A stretch of 64,000 nt of DNA. It comes from Pseudopyrenochaeta lycopersici (Eukaryota > Ascomycota > Dothideomycetes > Pleosporales > Pseudopyrenochaetaceae). The translations under genes and the position numbers were made by a program. The notes beneath the pieces were generated by a model, which made no database searches, was not told the origin of the DNA, and saw nothing but the letters and a program-made list of their open reading frames with translations. The stretch is taken from the NCBI GenBank assembly GCA_003313425.1, contig NHZP01000001.1, positions 2,356,001-2,420,000 of the forward strand, in the 5' to 3' direction. Positions within the stretch are counted from its first letter, which is position 1; every line of letters starts with the position of its first letter. This document shows, piece after piece, positions 1-11,436 of this stretch.

Positions 1-3000
1 AATTCAGCATTGCCGAATATATAAAATCCTCGCTTGGCCCTAGAAAGTGCGACACAGGCGCGATTATCTGAAGACAAAAAACCAATAGCATGTTGCCTAT
101 TCGAACGAACGAGGCTCAACAACACAATATCATTCTCTTCTCCTTGATAGCTGTCCACAGTGACAACTTTGATACCAGGATAACCTCGCAGATTAGGGTG
201 ATCCCTGATCCGCCGTGCGATGAATTTGCGTTGGCCGTTGTAGAACGTGAGCACTGTAATACGTTCGGCATCCACACTGTTCAGTACCAGATAGTCAAAA
301 AAGTTGACTAGCATTTCACCTACAAAATTGGAAGCATACAGTCAGCATATAATCCAAACATGAGCCGTATGGCAACACACCTTCTCGGGCATTTACGGCT
401 GACATGTTTGCATCGCGAGACTCTGGCCACTCGTGACAGAAGAAAAACGTATTGTTACCCCCCATACCCTCGACTGGTGGGCGGTTACTAGGGTCCTTGA
501 CGCTCTCATGGTCCTTAAGCATCTTCTGGTAGATGGGTATCAAGAGGCGGCGAATTTCCGGTATCATTCGACGCTGTCGTGTCAGTGTATCGTATTCGAC
601 TTCGTTGTTTACCAAGCGCTCGAAAAGCGACAGATTGAGGAAATAGGGTTCGTCCTCAAAGGCATGAACTTGGGTACTGGGCCTCAATTGAAGATGGTCT
701 CCGACAAGGATGAGATGCTGGAGACTTGGGATGCAAGCTGCTGTGACCTATAAAACGTATATGTTAGCAGCCTAATACGACAGTCCATCAGTCATGCCAC
801 GTACAAAAGATTCCTGTGTCTCAGCTGCTTCTTCCACCAGCACAACACGGGATTTCACTGCTGAGATCAAGGCTCTGTACTTCGATAAACCAGTCGTGGT
901 ACATCCAATGATACGAGCTTTGCTCAGCAGGCCAAGATCTTCGTTCCACAGCCCTACTTTACGCGATAATACTGCAACTTCGTACTCTTTTGCGATCTTG
1001 CGGACTTCTATGACCAACAACTTCTTTACTTCTCGCATGAAGAAGTTATAGATTGCGCCACGATCAGCAGACGGAATCATGGTGAGGTCATTCACTTGTC
1101 TGAGAAATTGCCTGATCTTCTCGGATGTAAACAAAGAGGCTCCTTTGCCCTTGTAGTTGTCGCTCAGGAGAGTGACGGGCCCCCGTAAAGCCTCCAGGTC
1201 ATCATCATCTTGAACAGCCTCCGCTTCAACCTCCTGAAGCTGTTCCACATCGTAGTCCTCTTCTTCAAAACCTAACCCGTAATCATCTGGCTGAACTGGG
1301 CGTGTACAAGGCATAAGACATCGTCCTAGCCACTGTTCCATTAGAATTCCGGGGCTATCTGCCGGGGAGATGCCCATCGTGCCGTGCGACTCCAGCTCCA
1401 GTGATTGTGCTTGCTCTTCCGTAATGAGACCAAGCTTGAGTAGGACTCTATGGTCAAGTGGGGGTTTATTCGCCTCCATTGGTGCTAGAAGCATCTGACA
1501 AGAGTTCGTCAACTTCTTCATGGCGATTATCGCTTGAATCTTGTGGCTGCCCGGCTGCTTCTGCACGGGAATGCCGGAGCGAACGTTGAACAAACTCCGC
1601 ATTTTGATATCTTTATCCTTGCTTCTCCCTCCAAGACGAATAAAATTGGGCTCATACTTCATTGTGTGGCGCAGTATTTGGTCAACAGCATGATTTGTCT
1701 GGGCTGTGACAATGATAGGTGTGTCATCGTTGCGCAAGTTGTCGCAGAGTATCTGGAGTGCTACGACTGAAACGTGCGTCTTTCCAGTACCCGGAGGGCC
1801 TTGGACAATGGCTAATTTGCTGGTGAGTATGCGCTTTAAGGCTTTACTTTGTGATTTGTCGAGCGAATGCGAGGATGTAGAAGGCCAGTTTTCAAGTACA
1901 TTGACGTTTTCAAAATCTGCACTCTCCTCCATGCTCACGAGAGAGCTCAAGTTGACAAAGGGATTGTGTTGGATGTATGCAGGAGGTTTGACTTGCTTCT
2001 GAACGTTGACTAGGTGCTCTGATAGAGGGAAAGGCTCTCGCATCATGTGCTGTAGAGCAAGTAGAGTGTGTCGGCTAGCTTCAAAAAAGCTGGAGCGGCA
2101 CTCCACCATGACGAACTTCTTCATAGGATCAATCTCCTGGTCCTCGGGTCGCGCAAAGAACAGGTCTATCTCTGGGGGGTTCTGATCGAGTGCCGAAAGA
2201 GGTCGTGCAGCTACAATGGCGAGGATGCATTGAGTTTGGAACGCGTCGTCTGCGGGCGACAAGGCTACGAGTGAGCCAGTGATGAGTCTCTTGGATTGCT
2301 CCCATCTGATGTCGATTAGTACATGTCATGATTGAGGAGGATCTTGGCTTACCGTATATGCTTCTTCACGCGATTGAGAGAGAAAGCGACGCGTGTGGCA
2401 AGCCCACGGGGTGAGAAAACCAATGCAGTGATGTAAACTGGGTCGTATATGCCGATGCTGTGGTTTTTGTACTCTGCTTCATCCTTGAAAGGATCAGCGC
2501 GAATCTCGTTGACGGCCTCGCGTAGTGGTCGGATGGCATCCTCGCGTAGAAGCTCGTATTTGGTTCGCAAATAATCCTCGTTATTCTCGTAGGCTCCTTC
2601 AACTTTGTATGGACGGATGATTTCCTCAATGTCGATCAAGCTCTCAGGCTTTCCTTTGATGAATTTCGACTTCTCACATAGGATCTCTGAAGGACTTGGA
2701 ATTTCGGGCTTGTCGAGCCATGCTCCGCCGGGCGGAGGCTTCTTTGTCAGCGCAAAGTACGTGCGAATGTCATCAGTGACGATTGAAGTCCCTAAATTAG
2801 GGGTGTGTTCGTTCACAATGGAACTGTTACTGAATCGCTCCCAGAGGTCGGCATTGACTTCATCATCATCTAGAACCTGGTGAGCGAGGTCCATAGCCGG
2901 ATAGTATGAAATCGAGATAGTTAGGAAAGTTCGCTGCACGAAGGCGACAGTGGGTGTATAGGAAAGAACTGCTTCTTACAAAAGAAAGAAAAAAGTCTCA

Positions 3001-3168
3001 GGCCCAGATCCCAAGACACGAGGACTCACCATCATGATGTACATTAGCCAGGCTTGCGAACGCGTTGTCCAATTGAACGTGAGAGCCACTGTGAGATGCC
3101 GTGCTGCGGCTTCCCGGTTGATTGGGTATGTTTGACTGTCTGCGGCGCCCGCGAGCTTTTCGCGCCAT
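1..3168 (-). CDS. ZNFX1/Hrr1-like superfamily 1 RNA helicase (3' end beyond window)
   Basis: SF1 (UPF1-like) helicase of the NFX1-type zinc-finger/ZNFX1 family, which includes S. pombe Hrr1 of the RNA-silencing machinery; a role here is inferred. Five exons can be joined in frame: 3168-3030, 2968-2353, 2305-805, 747-381 and 319 to the window edge (introns 61, 47, 57 and 61 bp), giving about 980 residues. Walker A GPPGTGKT is at residues 421-428. Motif II reads VVLVEEAAE at the end of exon 3, motif III is GDHLQLRPS, and motifs V and VI read DSYQGEE and VALSRAK. A DE-rich insertion lies between Walker A and motif II. The start MARKARG at 3168 is chosen because it splices in frame onto the next exon; this first exon is the least certain. 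Any C-terminal NFX1 zinc fingers would lie outside the window. Divergent from SPT8. Confidence 0.85.
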
Positions 3169-4066
3169 GTTTTTGTGACAAATGATTGTGTAGATTACGC
3201 TTGTTAGGGGAGGCGGGAGAAATAAGAGAATGTGGTAGAGCTCTGGTTGCTAGGGGCATTGTGACAAAATCTTCATGGAAGGTACGTCGCGGATACGACA
3301 AACAGAGCTTTGGTACGACCCATGATGTACACCAATGATCTAAACTTTCAAGATGCATGAAATAATCCCGGGTGCTTTGAAGAGGTTGCAGTGATTGTGG
3401 TAGTAGATGCGTGTGGAAAATTGTGTAAGAAAGATGACTCGAGCAAGCAGCGTGTAGGATGAGAGGGAGAGACACATCTTGGAGTACTCAGCATCGTCTC
3501 AATTCATTGAAGCACTTGAAAAGCCAATTTTGAGAACATGTTGAATGATAGTAGTGAAGTTTTACCACTTTGGTTTCGACCTCATGATTGATTGACGCGG
3601 ACACACACTCCTCTGCGTTCAAGCCAGCGACTCAGTCCCCGCATTTCACTCAAAATCTGGTACAAGAAAATAGCTAAGCAGGACGATGGGCCACCCGTAC
3701 AAGATAATTGCAATGAGTTGCCTCGAAGAGGCGAGGGATTGCAAACGGCAGGTATTCGACCGCGAGAGGGCCTAATGCCATTGTATGTAAGAATTACTGC
3801 GTAGTCAATGACCCACTGCCCTAATCAACTTGGTGTATGCTGTAACGAACCAGCGAAGTGGAGGAAGTTGAGTCGATGGGGCCATGAAGGTCGTGGTTCA
3901 TCGGCAGTGCGGGCCGACCATGGTTCGCGGGCGGATGACGCGCAGCCGAGCCTCACAGTCCAGCGCAACGCGACTTCGAAGCATCCTCACATTGTCGAGA
4001 TCCACCAAATAGACGCACTCTTCTCACACTTGCATGCGAATGCGCTGCTAGCTCCATGGAAGCAGC
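3169..4066. promoter_or_regulatory. Intergenic divergent promoter region between helicase and SPT8
   Basis: About 900 bp separate the two start codons, so both 5' regions lie here. The open frames inside (for example 3592-3804) have no recognisable protein character. No TATA box or operator could be assigned with confidence. Confidence 0.4.
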
Positions 4067-6147
4067 ATGAATGAGGAGGATGACTACGAGAATGGCGCCA
4101 GTAGGTCTTGCCCATGTGTGAGCTAGCAGCTCTCCCATACTGATTGCGCCCGCAGGCTCTGCCGAGGAGGAGGACGAGGCAGAGGAAAATGATGCCATGG
4201 ACGTAGACGAGGAAGAGGAGGGCGACGACGGAGATGAAGGCGATAACGATGAAGACGATGCAGAAGGCGACAATGACGACGAAGACCAAGACCAGGACCA
4301 GGACGAGGCGGACAGTCCCACACAGCGGCAACGCAACAACCTCCCTAACGGCGGCCCACCAGGAGGGGTAGACGCGAACCCCTCCGTGACTCTTACCTCC
4401 CCCAGCCCCCGAGCGGCAGCTGCAGCAGCCGTTTTGGGCAACCTGCCTTTCCGCCCAAGCGTACGACAAGAGGCCCTGAATGCCCCCGTTTATGATATTA
4501 TTCCTACCATTGCTGCGCCCCACAGCACCTCGATAAACGCCATCACAGCCACTCCAGATATGCGATGGGTGTTCAGTGGAGGCACAGACGGGTACATCAG
4601 AAAGTTCAACTGGGTCGACACAGCCAATGGGAAGCTCGCTCTCACAGTGGCCCAACGCCATCCTTTCGTCGATTCCGTCACAAAAGCAGGAGTACTCCTG
4701 TCCTACTGGGAGAATGAGGACAGCTCTGGCATGTCAGAAAATTTATCCCCAGTATACTCGCTTGCTGTTCACCATCAGGCGTTGTGGCTACTATCGGGAC
4801 TGGACACTGGAGGTATCAACCTACAGTCGGTCCGCCATGAGGAGGGCAAGCGAATACACACACTCAAGAACCATGCCTCGGCGGTCTCAGTTCTGACACT
4901 GTCGCAAGATGAGACGTCGGTATTGAGCGGCAGTTGGGATAAGACTATCAACGACTGGGATCTCAACAATGGCCAAGTGAAAAGGAAGTTTGAAACGAGC
5001 GGTAGCCAGATAGCTGCTATCGAGCAACGACCGCTATCTACCCTGCCTGTTCCTAAAGACACCGACATCCTACCCACAACGAACGGAACATTCTCCTCTA
5101 ATAACGCATCGCGACCTCGAGCCAATGGCAGTCTCGCCAATGGCGTTGATTCAACTGCACGAGCGACGCAAGTGAAAGAAGAAGGCAATGAAGATGCCCA
5201 AGGCTCACCGGATGACTCGCTCTTTGGAGACAAGGATTCCTTGTTTGGGGACGGCCAGGAAAACAACCCCTCATCGGCTTTGCCATCATTTGGAGATGAT
5301 GATGATGAATTTTCAATAGCTATTGCAAATGGCATCCAGCAAGCGGACGAGGATGCCAGCGGCGACCTTGATGCGATGGATATGGGCGGCCCAGTGCAGG
5401 CTCCAAACGATGAGCCGAGCGAAACACTGAAAGAACCTCCTGCAGCCGCCCAAACACAGTCATCGGCAAACGGGATAACAGACTCACAATCGAGTGGCAC
5501 TGTCAATGGCTTGCCGCATGCCGAGGAAACTGGTCCACCCGCAAATAGTGTTGACCAAACCGAGCAACCTGTATCCTCAGAAACAACGTTTCTCGATGCG
5601 TCTATCGATGGCACACTGCGTATCTGGGATCGCCGACAACCGAACCCAATTGCGCGTATAACCCCGCCGCGTAACACGCCGCCTTGGTGTATGAATGCAT
5701 GCTGGTCACCGGACGGTAACTTCATATATGCCGGTAGAAGAAACGGCACTGTGGACGAGTACAGCTTACACAAAGGTCTGCGAGAGCCCAGGAGGACATT
5801 TAGATTCCCAAGCGTTAGTGGTCCAGTGAGCGCTGTGAGGGCGATGCCGAATGGCAAACATCTTATCTGGTAAGTTTCCTAACTCAGTCTTTACTACACA
5901 AGTCCTAAATGACCGCAGCGCTTCTTATGATATTCTCCGCCTCTACGACTTGACCCAGCCAGATGCAGGTACAAAAGGTGCCGCCGCTACACCGTTTCTC
6001 ATTGTGCCTGGTCATCGTACTGGCGTCATTTCCCAACTGTACCTTGATCCTGCCTGCAACTTCATGATCTCGACAGGCGGAACCCGAGGCTGGGAAGGCG
6101 CCTCTACAGAAGTACTGCTAGGCTACGAGATTGGTTTCGGATCATGA
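4067..6147 (+). CDS. SPT8: SAGA complex WD40 subunit Spt8
   Basis: Spt8 is the SAGA coactivator subunit that contacts TBP. Three exons join in frame: 4067-4100, 4156-5869 and 5919-6147 (introns 55 and 49 bp), giving 658 aa. Residues 1-65 are strongly acidic (D/E runs), as in fungal Spt8. WD40 repeats begin near residue 125 (YDIIPTIAAPHSTS, then SGGTDGYIRKFNW), continue with SGSWDKTINDWD, and resume after a low-complexity acidic/Ser-rich insertion at about 305-485 with DASIDGTLRIWDRR, SPDGNFIYAGRRNGTVDEY and a last blade in exon 3. ATG 4067 is preferred over 4197 because the short first exon splices precisely onto the acidic stretch and lengthens it in frame. The long interruption between blades is a family trait rather than damage. 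Identification rests on recognising the family sequence. Confidence 0.9.
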
Positions 6148-6473
6148 AATTCTTTTGTACTTATACCCTGGATCGCGGCGTTGAAAAGGTATGGTTTGGG
6201 TAGGGGGCGTATGAGTAGCCGGGAAAGTCTCAGGTTCTTAAACACATATCGACCGATGTTTTGTTAGACAGCTGCAAAAACTTACATAATGTCTTTGAGG
6301 TACGATGTGGCATTGAGCAGGAATTAATTCATGCCTTGAATAATTGTGATTGGCCAGAGCATCACTCGTCAGATGACGTCGATCTTGCTACGCGACAGCC
6401 CCCAACTTGATTGCGCTGCCGTGCTTCAAGCAAACATCACTCTTAGCCACGACACTGTGTCCAGCACGCCAAG
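6148..6473. other. Intergenic, SPT8 3' region and mscL 5' region
   Basis: 326 bp holding the SPT8 3' UTR and the mscL promoter. No further feature seen. Confidence 0.4.
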
Positions 6474-7084
6474 ATGCCGCGTCTAGATGAGCATACAGAG
6501 GGCTTTCTACGAGACGCAGAGCAGGGCGTCCGCCAAAGGACAGCCAGCGCTTGGGACAGCTTCTCCAACTTCGCGCTGCGGGACAACGTGCTGGAAGTCG
6601 CAGTGGGTTTGATGTAAAACGTACCCTTAGCAGCCCTCTTAGTCCAAACCTCACGGTACTGACTCTACACAGCCTCGCAGCTGCCTTCACCGCCTGCGCC
6701 AACTCCCTCGTCTCCGACATCATCCTCCCCGTAATCTCGCTCCTGCCCTTCCTGTCCCGCAACCTCGACGAGAAGTTCGCTATCCTCAAGCACGGCGCAA
6801 ACTACAATGGCACTATTACCAACGGCTACAACACCATCGAGCAGGCACTGGCGGACGGCGCCGTCGTATTCGCGTACGGCAGTTTTCTCGACAAGCTTGT
6901 GCGGTTCTTTACCATAGCGCTGGCGCTGTGGACCATTGCTATGCTGTATAGTAGGGGAAGCGGGGATAACATAGTGAAGAGGCAGGTCAGGTGTAAATTT
7001 TGCAGAAAGTATATTAGTGAGAAGGCGAAGAGGTGTGTGAATTGCACGAGTTGGCTAGATGGGAGAGAGGAGAGGCAGTCGTAG
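6474..7084 (+). CDS. Large-conductance mechanosensitive channel (MscL family)
   Basis: Two exons, 6474-6613 and 6673-7084 (59-bp intron), encode 183 aa. TM1 spans about residues 39-72 and carries the MscL signature (DNVLEVAVGLILAAAF, then NSLVSDIILP). TM2 is at about 107-140. MscL forms a pentameric membrane-tension-gated pore in bacteria; fungal members are known, but their membrane is less well established. After TM2 the protein ends in a CxxC(10)CxxC element (Cys154, 157, 168, 171), a zinc-ribbon-like tail absent from bacterial MscL. ATG 6474 is used because it supplies the amphipathic N-terminal helix and the first half of TM1 across the intron; starting at the downstream frame would remove TM1. 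There is no predicted signal peptide. Confidence 0.85.
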
Positions 7085-9303
7085 GCGACTTGCAATCATG
7101 GTCAATGATAGTGATTCGGGTTTAGTGCACATGAAGAGATGTTCAAGCGTACATAAGCGAGAAGCGGAGATACCCTTACAATAAGACTTGCGATGTTTTT
7201 TGTTTCGATTTTAGCATACACGACAGGGTGACATTCGAACGACAAGAGCGATGCAGACCCGCGATTCCCGAAGGAAGAAGAGGAGAGAGTACCGTGGTCT
7301 GTAGGGCGCTTGTCCCGGCCTCTTCGCCTGAAATTGCAACCTCTACATGGTCAAAAAGAAGCTTGCTATTACTTTTTTACTGCACATCTTCCTGCTCGAC
7401 CATTCTTTGTAACATTGACGTAATTCAGCACAGGGGTTTGTACGAGCACCGGGTAAACTTTACATACTACGAGGCTCCCATGCGACTCAATTGCCTACTC
7501 ATCGACGATTTGGACAGCGAAGCAACGGATCTCACCGGTGCTACCGTGTAGATCACAAAGCAAAAGCCAGCCCTTTCAATACTTCTTACCAACCACACGG
7601 CTCAATTAAAAGGAACATCAGAGTGACTGGGCAAAGGCCTACTCGGCATATCTTTCCACTACTTAACTGCGCTATGCAATGCTGCACTCAAGCCTCATCC
7701 ACGCCAGTCGCGAGAGAGATGTGAATGTATGAGCATATCATTGTACATAAGCCTCATGTCGCAGGAGCGGGTTGCATCGGCCACCAACTGTAAAATATTT
7801 CGCGCCTCGCTCACTCGCATATCGCGCTGCACGGTCGATCTTAGGCGTGCCAGCCATCTCCAAGCCTTTTCCATCACGCAAAGGATCACTGCTACTGGTG
7901 CAATGCGGAGGGAAACATTTCGCACTCAATGTGAGTGGACGGGACGATCTGCTTGGAAAGTAGCCATTGGTGTCCGGTGCTCAATGTCTTGAACGTGTGA
8001 CTACCGAACATTCCCAGATTTCACCTTCCCTGCGCACACTATCGTGGCGGCTGCGGCGTTGTGCACGACATACCTTAGACCGAGACCCTTTGCCCAGTGA
8101 TGTGCCTCCGCGGAGTTGGTCGCCGACAACTGAATGCCTTCATTTCATTCCAGTCTTAACAGTGCGCTGCACTTGACGTATAGATGCGCCCGGGTTGGTA
8201 CTCCGATAATCTGTTCTCCCTTCCCCCCTCACTGCGTGGCCCCCCGATATAGGCCCAGGTAGCAATGAAAAGAACCTCAGCTTCGGGTCTATCGTGAGCA
8301 TGTCACATGCAGTATACCAGACTCTTTCAGCCCCCTCGTAACGAGACCCCGCTATCGAAGACGACTTCGGAGCCCAGGGCAAATCATCACGCACTGCCCG
8401 ACGTGGAAAGAAAGATTGCTGATCAGGGTCTTAGGCGATTTTCCCAGGCCGAGTGATCCGCGTGCAATCAAGCATATGACGGTTAAAAATTTTATGCTCC
8501 CTCAGGATACAACTGGACAGGTGTTTCGAAACAAGTGTGCCATATGTAAGAGCAGGCGGACCTGGCGTGTACATCATTCTCATTGGGGTCGGACTTGGGA
8601 AGATCAGAAACGAAAACGTGAAGCGATTTGCGCCGTGGCATGCACTGCGTCGATTCTGGTAGGTTCATGAGGCCGCGATACCCCCGACGATGTCCTGAGC
8701 AGTAGGCGTTTTGAGTAATGAATGAGCGGTAAGCGCGCAAAGGTGGTACGAAACCAACACGGTGGCGTGGAGGGGTCGTGACAGATGCGGGGTGAGGTCA
8801 CGCCACAGGAACGCTTAATTAGGATGCAGTGTTAGCGAGAGTAAGTGTGGGGGTTAGTGTGTGTGCATTCTTAGGCAACGTAAAACCGTGAGCCAGGGTC
8901 CTATCCGATATGTAGATAGAGTAAGAGAGAGAGAGAGTGTGTGTGTGCGTGAGAAGACTATTTAGGTGCTTGAATATGAGAAGTGATTGCGGCCGACATA
9001 GAGTTGGACACTGAGATGCAAGGTTCATTTGAATTTGAAGAATCAATGGATTGATTGTTACCAAGAGCGCGATGCGTGTGTAAATGCTCACTCCTAAACA
9101 CCGCCCAATGCAGGTATCCCCTATATATGCAAGCGAAAGTGATACTTAGGAACGCCGATAATGCTATGAGTAAAATGCGACAAGAAGCCTCCAACGCCAT
9201 GTAAATGCGAAAATGTTCAATAATATGGACGCCTTTTAACACCTCCCGATGCAAGTGTGTCTATGATTGCAGGCCTTTATGCTCTGCAAGTATACACCCG
9301 CGG
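7085..9303. other. Gene-poor stretch
   Basis: 2.2 kb with only short overlapping open frames, none with recognisable domains or a convincing splice structure. It includes the 3' regions of mscL and of the convergent hypothetical gene, and a GA/GT microsatellite near 8,925. Confidence 0.4.
8921..8950. repeat. GA/GT dinucleotide microsatellite
   Basis: A run of GA dinucleotides passes directly into GT dinucleotides. It lies in non-coding sequence, so its length is expected to vary between isolates. Confidence 0.8.
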
Positions 9304-9981
9304 TTACAACCTTGATTTTTCCGGTATGTCGAATCTCACTCTTGACCTGGACCTCGTTGATGACCTCCGGCGATCAGCGCCATCCTTGGCCTTTCTCGTC
9401 TTCGTACGTCTAAGCACAGGTATCTCCTCTTCCTCCGACTCATCAACGGTGAACAACTCGGGGCTGGGCTCTCTCCATGAGTGATGATGACCGGAGAGAT
9501 TCCTCGACAAGCGGCGCCGGTTTTGCGCCTTACGAGCTACCAGCTCCTGCGCGCGACCACGGGTAGGCTCCATGACGGAAATCCTTGGGGTATCGATCTG
9601 TGTCAAGACATGTGGTGTGTCGTTCAAGCGATCGTCATCGAGGCCCATGAAGGACTCCTCATCTTCTTCAGGAATGGTGGGGGTGTGGTACTGGCTGTGA
9701 AGCTGTGTATGATTATATTTGACATATCGAGCCCATTTATCGGCGACGCCTGATGTAAACTTGGAGGCCTTGCCTGTGCGAGGTCCATCGGGGGTAATGA
9801 TGCCAGCACTTAGCGAAAGGTCGTACGGGTCGTCTTCTTCATTGATTGGAGTGATGAAGTGAGCAAAGGGATCCTCATCGATGTCTGGGAGATCCTTCGT
9901 CTGAGAGTATTCAGACTCGGTAGACTCGATGCATGGGGGGTAAGAATAGGACCTGTAGGGGTTCCGGATGTAGGATGGCAT
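9304..9981 (-). CDS. Hypothetical protein, charged and disordered
   Basis: I do not recognise the family. The frame from ATG 9981 (MPSYIRNPYRSYSYPPC) gives 225 aa: a Tyr/Pro-rich start, an acidic stretch (DLPDIDEDPFAHF), a middle segment GVADKWARYVKYNHTQL that may be a short helix, an acidic patch DESEEEEIP, and a basic Arg/Ser-rich end (RRRSSTRSRSRVRF). The composition suggests an intrinsically disordered, perhaps nuclear, protein. The frame stays open upstream to about 10,413 without another in-frame ATG close by, so an extra 5' exon cannot be excluded. The high density of charged residues and the absence of stops in 226 codons support it being coding. Confidence 0.55.
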   Translation of the reverse strand: MPSYIRNPYRSYSYPPCIESTESEYSQTKDLPDIDEDPFAHFITPINEEDDPYDLSLSAGIITPDGPRTGKASKFTSGVADKWARYVKYNHTQLHSQYHTPTIPEEDEESFMGLDDDRLNDTPHVLTQIDTPRISVMEPTRGRAQELVARKAQNRRRLSRNLSGHHHSWREPSPELFTVDESEEEEIPVLRRTKTRKAKDGADRRRSSTRSRSRVRFDIPEKSRL

Positions 9982-11436
9982 TGTCGAGATGATGTTTTTG
10001 AATGCTCGCAGAGAGGAACGGCGGATACGTAGTGACCGTTTGGTGCTTGGCTCAACTTTGACAAGGGTAGCGTTGGCCGAAGTGTTCTTCTTCCTTCCCG
10101 GCTCCCGGCCGGTTGATCCAAGACAGAGCAGCGTGTGAGCACTGTTCGGCGAGAAGAGGAAAGCGGTGACAAAGAGGTCTTTTTGTAGATCCGCCAGCTG
10201 TTTCTTTGCGCACACGCAAGGTATATATGCGTGACTAGGGCGTACGGCCTCCGTTCGAGTCACAGGAGGGCGCAATGCCAGAAAGGACCAGATGAGACAA
10301 GGGTTGTGCTGCCTAGAAGATGTTTGCCTGGTAGGAGGACGAGGCAAAAGGCAACAAGAAGATCTTAAGAGGATAGGAAGACCAGTGTGTCCTGGTTTCC
10401 TCCTTGAGCTCACCGAATATCAAAAGCATACCTGAAGGATCCGTGCAGTACTTATGTTCAGTGTAGGACGCCCTCTCGCCGATGGCCCTGCATGTGCAGC
10501 ACATATGCCCCTGCTGCATTAGTGTGGGTGTGAGCGAAAAGCTTAGTTCAGCGTGGACGGAAAGGGTAGGAGTTCCAAGGCGCAGAGGAATGAATGACAG
10601 GCAGAGTGACGGCTGACCAGTCATTTGACCGAGCCGCACACCTTCTTGGTGGTGGTCATGCTGCAGGCCATCCGCCGCACCCACGAAGACCGCCTGGGGT
10701 GCGCGGAGCACTTAGGACGGCCGTTGCGCAAGACTGTCGATCGACGCGATTTCACAGAGCCGTCGGGCTACGGCTAGAGAACTACAGCGCCATTATCCAA
10801 GTTTGCAGCGACGAGTGGAGAGTGCAGGGCACGGGGTGGAGCAAAGGGCCGAAGTGCATACCAGCGATCTGGCACTAGTAGCGGGGCATATCACACCGAT
10901 TGGTATCACGGACTGACCTTTCTTTCATATTCCCACCCAGCCTCATTTTCCCACATGATGTAAGCTTGGCTGCTTTAGTACTGCTATACACCCTCATTTG
11001 CTCGCATACACCTCGCTTGTGTTTTTCAAGGGCGCTGACTGATGGTGAGCTGCCCCGAGCTCGCTACATTCAGCCTGCGCGTCCCCCAAGAGGCTGACGA
11101 GGCTACTTGCGTGAACTTTCCATCTGCCCTTGCAGCTTTGCTGACCACTTGCACGCTTCAATCCTTGGGAACTCTTTCTCGAGTGGTCATTGACCAAGCC
11201 GAGCCATGATTGTGTTCCAGATGATGTGGCCCCCAATACACCATCACAAAAGCCCACACCTCTCAAAATTACAACATCATTACAGCCATACTCATAATTT
11301 AGCACTCATAAAGTAGTTCGCCATGTCACATTGCCCTTTGATCTGGTGTTCCAAGTTTCGTGCGCCACTTTCCTGGCTGGACCCAGTTAGCTAGCCAGCC
11401 AGTGGTTAGACATATCGCCTGATTCTGACCACTAAG
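9982..11436. other. Gene-poor stretch
   Basis: Contains the promoter side of the hypothetical gene and short open frames without recognisable content. A donor-like GTATGC near 10,436 on the minus strand could belong to a 5' exon of that gene, but no phase-consistent join was found. Confidence 0.35.

Noticed and set aside
4775..5857. 360-codon minus-strand open frame
   Set aside because: It lies fully antisense to SPT8 exon 2; its Ser/Leu-rich translation mirrors the codon pattern of the sense gene.
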